Source: Haberlea rhodopensis (lineage: Eukaryota; Streptophyta; Magnoliopsida; Lamiales; Gesneriaceae). From it: DNA of 64,000 bases. Shown here in pieces: positions 22,214 through 32,023 of the stretch; within the stretch, counting starts at the first letter, position 1; each line of letters starts with the position of its first letter. The notes under the pieces were generated by a model. It searched no databases, was not told where the DNA came from, and worked only from the letters and a program-made list of their open reading frames with translations. The stretch covers positions 1,798,001 through 1,862,000 of the forward strand of contig CAJQUN010000051.1 of the NCBI GenBank assembly GCA_907163345.1, written 5' to 3'. The position numbers and the translations under genes were made by a program.

Positions 22214-22919
22214 TGTCTTCTTTTGTTATCTCTTATCTCTTTATTATATCTCTTCATGATTATGTCATTTCTTGTCTATTCTTATCTGCATTGCTTACAC
22301 ATGACATGACATCTCATACCGCAACTTGCTATTTTTTCACTATAAATAGCATGCTATCTCCTCCACTCAACTCATCACTTATGCTTATCTTAACTTGTTT
22401 CTTACTGGTCTTGCACCTTCTCTGCAACACTTATTCATGGGTTCATTACTTATCTAAATCAACCCTCCATGGGTTGATTACTTATCTAACCCATCTCTGC
22501 TAGCTCCAGCTACACGGACCAGTCCTGGTGTTCTCCACTAGCCTGGAATTTGGTCAGCATATGCATGGGTGCTGATGACAAAAATGGGGAAAAACAGAGA
22601 ATTTTCATTGAAGACAGAGACCTTGATATATGAACAGAAGACTACTTTGAAGATAAAGTTTATTTTCTAGGTTTTCTTTTGTTCTAAGTCACTCTGTGTG
22701 CACTTTCTCTCCCCTCCCTTTGTCAACAACTCTGAAACTAGCTGGCTTGTATCATTCCGTACTGGCTATGTTTCTCAAGTTGTCTCGAATATACTGTAGA
22801 AATAGGTTTGATGTAAGATTTGTAAGATGTACTAAGTTATTAGAATACATTTTAATGACATTCTTTTAAATACTCTGATTGATTACTACTTGTAATCTGC
22901 TTATCTATCTAACAAATTG
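22214..22919 (+). other. downstream region of the broken gene
   Basis: No credible coding frame. ATGACAAAAATGGGGAAAAA (22576-22595) resembles a polypurine-like tail seen in element-derived genes, suggesting the broken gene may itself belong to an old retroelement. That is a weak inference. Confidence 0.3.
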
Positions 22920-23769
22920 TGTAAGGACTCCCGTGCCCTTAACCCATTATTAGTGTATTAATCTATACCATTAGTGCATATAATCATACTATCATGGGGA
23001 AAAAGCCATATGCAAGTATAACATCATATACTATCCAGAAATTTTCTTGCATTTGATCCACATAATATTCAAATTCCCCAACCAAGATCACTTACATAGC
23101 ATGCACCCTCATAATACACTAACATGCTCTCAGTTCATTTAGCAATTCCGTATTTAATTGTATACAACCATAAATGAAGAGAGAAAACCATGTCCATTTA
23201 TACATTCCATATACACATAAAGACGTACTCACATGAGAGCATCCAATGAATAAGCGTGTATCTAATGTATAAAAAACTCTACCAGATACCGTTACTGGTA
23301 CTTCAATCCTGGAAGCACCACCCAAGCACAGCTCGATCTCAACTCTGGATCTATGTACTTATTCAACCAGCTCTGGTACCTCGATCCTGGAAGTACCTCA
23401 AATCAACAGCCCGAGCTCAACTCCAAAGCTGCGGCTACACCTGTATCACCTGCCCCAACAGAGACAGCCCACACACGGGGTGAGCATACCAGTACCACCA
23501 ATCCAATAATCATAATATTACAGTTCATAATTTACAGAATGTAAATGCCATGAATTTAAATGATACTCCCTGGATGGTATCATCCTCATCCGGGATCCCC
23601 TGTATTGTCCATGTTCTCAAAATAACCAAACCATTAAATTCTCAAAAGCAAGTTGATCATCTCATTGATCAACTAAAACAATTCTTGCTATACCAGTTCC
23701 ATAACCAAATATGATTAAATCATCAAATAGAGTACTACAGATATCCCATGTATCTAGCAAATGACTCCA

Positions 23770-23900
23770 TATTTCTATCTCATAGCTCGCTCCACAATAG
23801 CGGCATTTTAACCCCACGCACGCTCAACAATAGCGGCATCATAATCGATGGTCGCTCAACGGCGACAACATCCCAATCATTGCTCGCTCTAAGGCGGCCC
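23770..23900. repeat. AGCGGCAT-type tandem repeats in LTR
   Basis: Three to four diverged units containing CGCTC..CAATAGCGGCAT. They are related in motif (AGCGGCAT) to the array at 4625-4855. Confidence 0.5.
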
Positions 23901-23929
23901 ATATAATTCCCAATAAATGTTCATTCATC

Positions 23930-24112
23930 GCAATTACCATATACCATGCATTTCAATATCCATTTATAGCAAGTACCATATACCATGCATTTCAATATCC
24001 ATTTATTGCAAATACCACATACCATGCATTTCAATATCCATTTAGTGCAAATACCACATACCATGCATTTCAATATCCATTTAGTGCAAATACCACATAC
24101 CATGCATTTCAC
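23930..24112. repeat. 39-bp tandem repeat, about 4.7 copies
   Basis: The unit contains ACCATGCATTTCAATATCCA and CATTTAGTGCAAATACCACA. It forms a repetitive peptide in one frame, which is not considered coding. Confidence 0.85.
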
Positions 24113-24307
24113 AGTTGCAACATTATATAGGCTATGCTCGTACGTCATACGTACCTTATGATTCCGTAGTTCGAGTCTAACCATGCCACAGTCCCGAGGT
24201 CCGATGAAGAAATGTGCTAAACAGAATTCAATTACTCATAATCAATGAGTAATCCCAAATTCATATGCACAAGCATGAAATCCGACCCAAATCATCCCAA
24301 CACGATG

Positions 24308-24318
24308 ATTAAATAGTA
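24308..24318 (-). promoter_or_regulatory. TATA-like site of third Tekay-type LTR
   Basis: Minus-strand TTTACTATTTAATC covers this position, about 65 bp beyond the palindrome array in the minus direction. Confidence 0.35.
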
Positions 24319-24382
24319 AATGGTCGATAATCGCTCCCCAAAACCCGAGGGAGGACCCAAAATACAATTTTACACAATCGCA

Positions 24383-24604
24383 CTACCGATCGATTGGTCA
24401 CCCTTACCGATCGATCGGTAACTATTCATATATCCGATTTTAGCGACGACTTTGCACCGATCGATCGGTCCAATCTACCGATCGATTGTTAGCCACCCAC
24501 CGATCGATCGGTCGCTCCTACCGATCGATCGGTAAATACAGAAATAATCACCCAACTCTACGCACTTGCACCGATCGATCAGTCCAAGCTACCGATCGAT
24601 CGGT
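24383..24604. promoter_or_regulatory. ACCGATCGATCGGT palindrome array, 8 copies
   Basis: Eight sites, near 24386, 24408, 24457, 24478, 24500, 24519, 24570 and 24591, with ACC...GGT flanks. Decayed sites (CGATTGG, CGATCAG, CGATTGT) show C-to-T or G-to-A changes at CpG steps. The array lies upstream of the TATA-like site. Confidence 0.65.
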
Positions 24605-25351
24605 CGCTGCGCGAACCCGAAAATCACCATTTTTAAAAGCTTAAAAATCTCCACCATTCATACCCAAACTTCATCCAACTCAAAAATAACCACATACAAA
24701 TACCCGAGTACACTCAACAAGGGTTATAATCCATTTTAAAACAAAACCCATAAGATTTCAAGATTTTACAAAATCTCCCAAAATCCAACCCATAACCAAA
24801 ACTCAACCAAACACCTCCAAATTACAATCAATAGGAAGATAAAAGCGAGGGGAATGAGTTTCCAAATTATCTTCGAGAAATTCCGGCTCCCGGGCCAAGC
24901 TTCAATGATTTTTCCCACCAAGGGAGAAGAAGAGAAATGGGGGGAAAGGGTTAGGCGTAGAGAGAGGGGAGAGAGGGAAGGGTTCCGTGCCAAATGACGG
25001 AATACCGAGTCTACTTGGTATATATAGTACCAAAACTTGAAAATACCAATCCTTCCACAAATACATCATGACTCATTAAAAATCATCTGTTTTCAATAAT
25101 TACCTCATAATCTCTATTTCCATCAGTCCCAGTACAAAGTACTCCGGACCCCAAATCCCACCAAAGCCCAAATTCCAAGGTTATCACCACGACGAGAATA
25201 CAATCTCATCCCTTGGATCCAATGACTCCAAATATCGGATTTAAAATCCCCGGGAGTCCAAAACCGCAATTAATTCATAATTGCCACAATTAAAATCCTT
25301 AAAGGATCAGTACCACACCGGGATTAACACCATTAATCCCCGGGCATCACA

Positions 25352-25504
25352 ATTACCCCCCACTAATAAAATTTCGTCCTCAAAATTTGCACAGGCGTAC
25401 TCCACGTAACGCCAAGACCACTTAATCCAAACGGATCTACATCGTCGAATCATGAACATATCATGAACGACATTCCAACCTCGAGGACACCGACCTCGCA
25501 CCAA
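25352..25504 (-). pseudogene. Tekay pol C-terminal remnant
   Basis: A purine tract on the minus strand (GGGGGGTAATT at 25352-25362) is followed inward by ACGAAATTTTATT, the counterpart of the PPT-proximal sequence at 31966-32000. A short frame ends in ANFEDEILLVGG. This is the last stub of a Tekay internal region. Confidence 0.5.
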
Positions 25505-26105
25505 AATCTGGAATGGAGTAAACCTCCCAGACCATTACAAACTCAAAGAAAGACGTCAGCATTCCCTGATGCTAACTATCTCAAAAGCAGTCAGCCAACC
25601 CTAACTACAAATCAAACGAATCATTCGTGATTGCAAAATAGATATCGCCTCAATGATATCTCTACGATTTAGCCTACGATGTTAATCATACATCGTTACC
25701 AAGTAAACCACCAGTACACTACAGTGTACTTATACCACATTCGGCTTTCGCTTTCCAAATCCATCTCCATCAAAGGAGTGGTTGCAACACATTGCAACAC
25801 GGATTGGGCCACAACACGACCCCGATCAACACGAAACACATCTCCAAAGATGTCAACATCCGTGTGTTCCAAGAAATCACATCTTGGTCCAAACACACTA
25901 TCGAGACTCTACAAGGTCTCAAGTTCCCGAAAGGACATGCAAGAACAATCAATTGCATTCCCACGACACCTAACATATCCACAACATGGTCATCCCTCGC
26001 TTACCCTAGGATTCAACAGACGTCTTCCCCACTATCATCAGTGTATGCTGACTTGCAACTAATTGAGAAGCTACTGCAGTACCTAATAGTCTGTAGTAAC
26101 AAATA
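25505..26105. other. unassigned sequence
   Basis: About 600 bp with only short overlapping frames on both strands. I could not match them to a retroelement domain. Probably decayed Tekay internal sequence. Confidence 0.3.
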
Positions 26106-26168
26106 AGAATAGAATTTGAGTCTAGTGTTTATTCAACCCCCCTTCTAAACACTAATCCGATCCTAACA
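26106..26168 (-). repeat. Sirevirus-type LTR stub (U3 end)
   Basis: Minus strand TGTTAGGATCGGATTAG followed by an AAGGGGGGTTGAATA block, the usual start of SIRE/Maximus LTRs. Only this end is recognisable. It abuts the left edge of the duplicated region. Confidence 0.6.
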
Positions 26169-27362
26169 ATATATTTACATATTAGATATTTTTTAATTAA
26201 TTCAATTTATTTAAACATTTAATTCATTTTGGTGAAACGAAAATAACCAAATAATGGCAATAATATTAAATTGAAAATATTGGTGAATTGAAAATAACGG
26301 ATTAAATGACCATAATATATTTACATATTAAACATTGAATTTAATTAATGCAATTTATTTTATATTTAATTCAACAATTTATTTATATATTAATTTATAT
26401 TTATTAAATTATTTATTAAATTATTTAATTATTTAATTAAATAAAACAAATTAATTTTATTTTATTACTTTAAGTAATAATAAAAAATTACAATTGATTA
26501 AATAGTATGTATAAATAAAAATATATTACAAAATTTATGTTGGATTTCAGGTTTTGATATATATCTATTGAGCATATTCATAAAGACTACCAATGAATTG
26601 TAGTCTACCAACTTCTAAGAACTCTACTGATGTTGGAGTCTACCAATAAAGAAGCATCAGTAGATATATTCAAATATTCGAATGTTAACAGTACAACTAG
26701 CCGTTTCAAGCTAAATTAGGAAAGCAGTACAGTTCTGCATAAGGTTATTATATGCATCCCGACCTTTTTGGGAAACTAATAACAATGCACTTAATGCTCA
26801 TTAGTTAAAGAGAGTATTATATCATCAGTATGCATATTTGGGAATCAATGTTAGCGTTGAATTCCTTGAGCTATATAATGAAGACCCTTTCGAGAGAAAA
26901 AGGAGTTGGCAAACACAAGATAATTAGCATTCATTCATTATTGCTCAACTACGCTTACTAGAGTTATTTGTTTATTCAAGAAGTAGTTTCAGGCACCAGT
27001 GACACATCAGGTCTTTAAGTGATTATCGGTGACAACTGATAGTTGCAATTGATTGTACAATCATTCAAACTCTTTTATCCATTTACATCATTGTAAAGAG
27101 TGAAATATTTGTAAAACTATTGTAACAGTTGTCATCATGGGTCAAACTGATTTCTCTATATTCAAGCTGTAAGAGTGACCTCAGCTGTGGAATTGTTAGG
27201 AGTTTCAGTCTGGTTCTGTATATGTAAATTCAGGACTGAATATGGGTTGTACAACGAGATTGTATTGCTCAAAGTCTTCTAGTGAAATCCTTCCTACAAA
27301 GGAAGAAGATGAGACGTAGAAGCGTTGTTTCGAACTTCCAGAAACAAACCTTGTGTCGTTTA
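26169..27362. repeat. duplication unit A, left part
   Basis: Matches 56614-57810 in order and orientation, with scattered substitutions and indels. It contains flanking AT-rich DNA (with GGTGAAACGAAAATAACCAA) and the left 825 bp of a solo LTR. It continues at 53730 after the 26-kb nested insertion. Confidence 0.85.
26538..27362 (-). repeat. Sirevirus-type solo LTR, copy A, left part
   Basis: Plus strand starts TGTTGGATTTCAGG after ATTTA, and the rest is at 53730-54076. The partner copy B is at 56961-58178 with the same flank. Both units carry the LTR at the same site, so it was inserted and reduced to a solo LTR before the duplication. Confidence 0.8.
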
Positions 27363-28248
27363 GACCGCAAGTGCACGGTGTCAAGTTTTAGTATAGGTAG
27401 TAAGAAGAAGGATTGTCGAACTCACAGGGACTAACAAGCAAGTACCAAATAAGATTTCTTTTAACTATATTTAACATACGATAATTAATTAATAATTAAA
27501 CTAAATAAACTAAACTACTATAATCCAACCAAAATAATCGACGATCACGAGAAAAGTCCACAAGAAAGAAATATCAAAACTATGATTCACTTAACCCAAC
27601 TCTTACAATTCTTTTCTCCATAAATCTCTAAGGTGATGGGTTTTCCGAATTTATTCGATATACTCAGTCGAGCTATATTAAATCTAACATCAAATTGCAA
27701 TAAGTAACTCTCATTCACTTAATTAACAATTTGATATCGAATGCGCTTTATCAAAACCACTAACTTTAGGTTAAACAACCCAAAGCTATCACTCGTATGT
27801 GATTTTATCTCGATCTCAATCTTTAACACACGGCATGAATTATTATATCGTATTATAATTTTATCTCTTGATCTCAATTATAATAAAATATCATTCAAAG
27901 GTGATCAATCCTTCAAAAGCATTAAGAACAATAACACATGCTCATAGAAGATGTATGAATTCAATGAATTAATAATATTAAAGGAAAAACAATGTTTAAG
28001 ATATTTCTCAATCATCCAAAACACATTAAATCCCATAATAATTCAAAACAAATAATAGAAAAGTAAAAGCAAACTCCCAAGTCGACTTCTTCGTTGATTC
28101 TCGATCCTTCATCGCTTCTTTCTCGATCGTGCTCCTCGATTCTCTTGTTGGCTTGTTCCAATTCCTAGGATGAAAAGGTGATATGGATTATGGAGGAGTG
28201 GAGGCTATTCCCTAGGTTAAAGTCTGATCTTTGGTTGTGATTTTTGTG

Positions 28249-28260
28249 TATATATATATA
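28249..28260 (-). promoter_or_regulatory. TATA box of Athila-like LTR
   Basis: Minus-strand run CTATATATATATA ahead of CACAAAAATC. The equivalent site is at 53322-53331 in the 5' LTR. Confidence 0.5.
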
Positions 28261-28333
28261 GGGATAAGAATCAAGGACTTCCCTCTTGGACCCAAACTCT
28301 ATAAGAAATTTATGTTTCAGAAAATTCCTTCGG

Positions 28334-28418
28334 CCGATCGATCGAGACTGACTGCTCGATCGATCGCCAAAGTTCTGCCACCACCGATCAATCGAGATTG
28401 ATGGCTCGATCAATCGGC
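28334..28418. promoter_or_regulatory. GATCGATC palindrome array, 4 copies
   Basis: Two pairs: GGCCGATCGATCGAGAC / CTCGATCGATCGCC and CCGATCAATCGAGATT / CTCGATCAATCGGCC. The two sites of each pair face each other as a larger inverted repeat. The array is about 75-160 bp upstream of the TATA box. Confidence 0.65.
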
Positions 28419-28658
28419 CCCTTTTTATTATTTTTTTTTATTATTTTCTTTTGATTTTTTCTTCTTTTCCCGGCTTTGACGTGTTCGCTCGGTTTGATCC
28501 TTATTCATCATTTTTGGCTCATTTCCTCTACTTTTATGAATTTCAACATTGATTCCTGAAATATAGAAATATATACCAAAAACCGTAATATCATCCCGGA
28601 ATCTACATGAAAATATATACATATCATAGCATAAATACACGTAATATTCAACCCTATC

Positions 28659-28672
28659 AACTCCCCCAAACT
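28659..28672 (-). other. polypurine tract, Athila type
   Basis: Minus-strand AAGTTTGGGGGAGT directly abuts the LTR end at 28658. Confidence 0.85.
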
Positions 28673-29042
28673 TATCACTTAATCATCCTCGATTAAGCAT
28701 TAAAATCACAAGGTAGAGTTCATTCTTGATACTTGAAACAATTATTTCATGACTTGCATTATTCTCAGAAATCGCATACATATATACAGAAGTTGAAAAT
28801 ACATGTTTTCTCCTAAGTCAAGCAACACATCTCAAAATCGGAACGTGTGTGTGTGCTATAGTCAATCTCAAGTTTCATGTACATATTCAAGATCAAATCA
28901 TGTTAATCAACTCAAAGTCAAGATTATCATCAAGCATCCCATAGGCCTATTTTCAAACAACTTCTCCACTAATGATAGTTACTCCCTAGACTTGGATCAA
29001 AAGGACTTTTTAAGCTTGTAATGTGAGGCCTTTGGTGTTGGC
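28673..29042 (-). other. 3' internal region of outer Athila-like element
   Basis: Non-coding. Matches 49520-49882 directly and 48050-48425 in inverted orientation. Ends in TTGGC, the apparent insertion target of the inner Athila. Confidence 0.7.
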
Positions 29043-29984
29043 TCCCCCATACTTACTCTTTACTCGACCTCGAGTAAATCAAATAAAACTATAATCTTTG
29101 TGCTTGGCTCATAGCATTATAACAAACTAACTTGTTCTCACTTTAATGCCTCAACAATTTTAAACATGCATAGTAATGAAAGGCGGTGAAAAGTTAATAA
29201 TGGAACAAGTTCAATCCCTAAACATCTCATACTCAACAAAGTAGTGAACGTGTGTGTGTGGTCATAAACAAGTGTTGTGTACAAATTATAGATCCAAAAG
29301 ATGCAAATCCACAATAGTTCAAGTCATACACTAACACAAGTATAAGCTTACTTGCACACTCTTCTCCACTATCTTAGCTACTTTGCAAACATAAATCAAG
29401 TAGGTCTTTATTAGCTTGTAGCTTGGACCTAGGTATTGGCTTATGAAAGAAAGGGAAAAGACATGTCAAACAAGAGAGTATGATGATATGCACACTAAAA
29501 GCTTCTCTTCTTGCTTGAATTTTTCAACTTTTATTTCAACATTTTTCTTCATTTGTGCCTTGGCTCCCCTTGGAGTCACATTTTTATCTATTTTCTCAAG
29601 GCATCACTTTTCTTTCATGCATTTCATTCTTTTCATAATGAAGCTCACAAACGTTTTAATCATTGAATACTTAAGTGTATGTGAATGAAACGCATCATAC
29701 TCCCTTCAAAGGTGTGGATAGAATTCATATTTAGGCTCATTAGGGAAGGATGATAAGCTAGTCAAAGAATGTTGGGGGTCGTTTGTATGCTTAGCATACA
29801 ACCATTCTTTTGCATTAAGGCTCAAAAAGGGTACTAGTGATTGATTTTCTTTACATGGTAGGCTTGAAAGGCTCAAACGCATCAAATATTGCCTAAATCA
29901 CTTTCATGTTCGCAAGTAGTCTAGACATACGCCTCAAAGAGCATGTAGTTAAGTTCTAGCATGTATTAGAGACTTCTTAAGACC
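29043..29984 (-). other. Athila 3' internal non-coding region, outer half
   Basis: Non-coding sequence beginning with the purine tract. It follows the same order of short conserved blocks as 28673-29042, so two successive 3' internal regions stand in tandem here. It continues after the Tekay insertion at 38741. Confidence 0.6.
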
Positions 29985-29989
29985 ATCAC
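29985..29989. other. target-site duplication ATCAC (left)
   Basis: Repeated at 38736-38740. Fixes the borders of the inner Tekay element. Confidence 0.9.
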
Positions 29990-30416
29990 TGTAGGGTCTT
30001 CATACCTTAATATCATTTAGTACACATAAATGGGACAGAACATGCATTTATAACCTCTTAAGGGTTCCGATTGTAGCTTGAGCTAAGGAGATTACAGGCC
30101 AAAATAAAGTTTTCAAAAGCTATTTAATTACATTCCCAATAAAGAATGTTAAAGCTATAGATTTACACTACTCCTAGAGTAGAGACTATCAAAATCCTGC
30201 ATCCTACGTTCATCATGCTCCCTTTAGCTCACTTCCTCAACCCGACCCTAGGCCCTTGGTCCAAAAGTGTACCTACAGGGATAACACATCGTGAGCATAC
30301 ACATATTTACTTAACATTATATAAAAGCATACAATAATGCATAACATCTTAGTTAAGTAAAGGTTATTGGTCGTCCTTCGACTTCCTTGTTATCCCTGAC
30401 TCTTATTCATACATTA

Positions 30417-30620
30417 GGGCGTCTTACCCCATTGTATGGCATCTTACCATATCATCATTATCGTGTGGCATCTTACCACGTCATAATCATCGTGTGGCAT
30501 CTTACCACGTGGGCATCTTACCCAGTCATATGGCGTCTTACCATATCATAAACATTGCGTGGCATCTTACCACGGGGGCATCTTACCCACTTACGTACTT
30601 TGGGTGGCACGTCTTACCCA
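30417..30620. repeat. stem-loop array with constant loop (GCATCTTA family)
   Basis: At least eight units in which (G)CATCTTA or (G)CGTCTTA is enclosed by complementary arms that differ between units: GGG/CCC, TATGG/CCATA, GTGG/CCAC, TGGG/CCCA, ATATGG/CCATAT and CGTGG/CCACG. The same array, with one more unit, is at 37173-37390. It lies between the LTR end and the promoter, so it would be in the transcribed R-U5 leader. Confidence 0.7.
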
Positions 30621-30649
30621 ATCATACACGTCGTATGACCTTATCATAA

Positions 30650-30870
30650 ACTTCATCATTATAGACGTCCTCATAAACATCATTATCATAAACATCATCA
30701 TAAGCATCATCATCGTAACATCATCATAAGCATCATCATCGTAACATCATCATAAGCATCATCATCGTAACATCATCATAAGCATCATCATCATAAATAT
30801 CATCATAGACTTTATCATCATAAATATCATCATAGACATCATCATCATAACATCATCTTAAACATCATCA
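30650..30870. repeat. CATCAT-rich tandem repeat, 26-bp unit
   Basis: Units of CATCATAAGCATCATCATCG plus TAACAT, three to four copies, then looser CATCAT runs. The same array lies at about 37430-37640. Confidence 0.85.
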
Positions 30871-31018
30871 TAATATGTAAGGGTATGGTTTACCGTCTGA
30901 TGCTCGTACGTCTCTTACGTACCTTAATTCCAAAAGAAGGAGAAATCGTAGACTTTATCTCCTTGAAGTCGTGGGCACCTGGGATGGTTCTACATAACCA
31001 TACAAATTGATATTAGAA

Positions 31019-31030
31019 GCTAAATATAGT
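31019..31030 (-). promoter_or_regulatory. TATA box of Tekay LTR
   Basis: Minus-strand GGACTATATTTAGC spans this site. The related LTR at 4116 has GGACTATTATTGGC at the same place. Confidence 0.45.
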
Positions 31031-31082
31031 CCAATATCCAAAAATCCCACGTAAATATCAAAAATCCATCTTTTTACAGCTC

Positions 31083-31291
31083 GCGATCGATCGCTGCCCA
31101 GGCGCGATCGATCGCGAGATCGCACTGGACGAGGGGGCAAAATCCCTTCCTTGGCGATCGATCGCCACTTTTGGCGCGATCGATCGCCAGCCTCGCCGAT
31201 CGATCGCCCAAGAGTGGCGATCGATCGCCAAATGCTACTGGCGGGCACTGGAGGCTCGCGATCGATCGCCAAGAACAGGCGATCGATCGCC
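31083..31291. promoter_or_regulatory. GATCGATC palindrome array, 8 copies (Tekay 3' LTR)
   Basis: Eight sites with GC...GC or GGC...GCC flanks, about 55-265 bp upstream of the TATA box in the minus direction. The partner array at 37853-38061 differs at one flank base (CAGGCG / CGGGCG). Confidence 0.7.
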
Positions 31292-31968
31292 GAGTGCTGT
31301 GCTTCGAAAATTCGCCATTAATGCTCATTTTTCAAGCTCTTCCTCATGCCACCCAAAACCAAACTTCTTAACAACTTCAATAACATCATAACCCACTAAA
31401 ACCAACATAAAACACTTCAAAAATCATACCCCAACCATAAACAACACATACCCAAACAAACCCACATAAAACATCAAAAACTTAACCCATTTCAACACCA
31501 AACATCATGAAACTTATAGGAATGGTTCCATACCTCTTGTAGGCTCCAAATCCTAGCAAAAATCACACAAACAAAGTTTTTGTGGAACTTTCCTTCTTCC
31601 CTTTTGGTGGAACTCGAAAATGGGAGGGTTTGGGGCTTGGGAAGTGATTTGGGGGTTTTTAATAAAGTGAAAGGTAAAGGGTTAAAGTGATGGGTAGGGG
31701 ATTTAAAAGGGGTTGCTTTAACTTAAATAAAATTGTACCCCAAACTTAACATGATGTATAAAATGCTCCAGCATAGTATTTTAAAGGCATTTTACAAGAA
31801 TGCTCCAAACTTCATCTAAAATCACATCCTCCTCATATTTAATAATTAACACAATTAAATCATGTTAACATCTTAATACCCACCACATAAATCCATCAAC
31901 ACATGATACATCATATAAACATAATTAATGCCTTACTTGCAATTAATTAATTTCGGGGTATCACATTA

Positions 31969-31979
31969 CTCCCCTACTT
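31969..31979 (-). other. polypurine tract of Tekay element
   Basis: Minus-strand AAGTAGGGGAG, three bases from the 3' LTR. Confidence 0.8.
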
Positions 31980-32023
31980 ACAAGATTTCGTCCTCGAAAT
32001 CGCATGCACTTACCCAAAAGAAA

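Larger units (their letters stand above)
22920..25351 (-). repeat. Tekay-type LTR, third family, single copy
   Basis: About 2432 bp from TGTAAGGACTCCC to GGGCATCACA on the plus strand. It has the same general layout as the LTRs at 4116 and 29990: variable tandem arrays, the GCTCGTACGTCATACGTACC block near 24135, a TATA-like site and a GATCGATC array. It is followed by a Tekay-like polypurine tract and a short internal remnant, so it is the 3' LTR of a truncated minus-strand element, not a solo LTR. The preceding bases (AATTG) are not repeated on the far side. Confidence 0.75.
27363..28658 (-). repeat. 3' LTR of rearranged Athila-like element (truncated)
   Basis: Begins inside the U5 end (GACCGCAAGTGCACGGTG) instead of at TGATCGC as in the LTR at 52369. 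It ends ACCCTATCA at 28658. TATA at 28249-28260; four palindromes at 28334-28418. Confidence 0.85.
29990..31965 (-). repeat. 3' LTR of intact Tekay element
   Basis: 1976 bp, TGTAGGGTCTTC ... GGTATCACA. It contains the stem-loop array (30417-30620), a CATCAT-rich array (about 30650-30870), a TATA box near 31019-31030 and eight palindromes (31083-31291). Confidence 0.93.

Noticed and set aside
23921..24184. Frame with four CMVCGICTKWILK repeats resembling a Cys-rich protein
   Set aside because: It is the translation of a 39-bp tandem repeat in an LTR.
24383..24604. Regularly spaced palindromes resembling a CRISPR array
   Set aside because: This is a plant nuclear LTR with eukaryotic gene structure nearby. 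The spacing is irregular, the spacers are similar between copies and no cas genes exist.
22920..25351. Solo LTR
   Set aside because: Tekay-like polypurine tract and internal remnant follow directly at 25352, and no target duplication is seen. It is the 3' end of a truncated element.
26169..27362. Independent second LTR insertion at an identical site to 56961-58178
   Set aside because: The similarity extends through the AT-rich DNA on both sides of the LTR, so duplication of the locus explains it better than two insertions.
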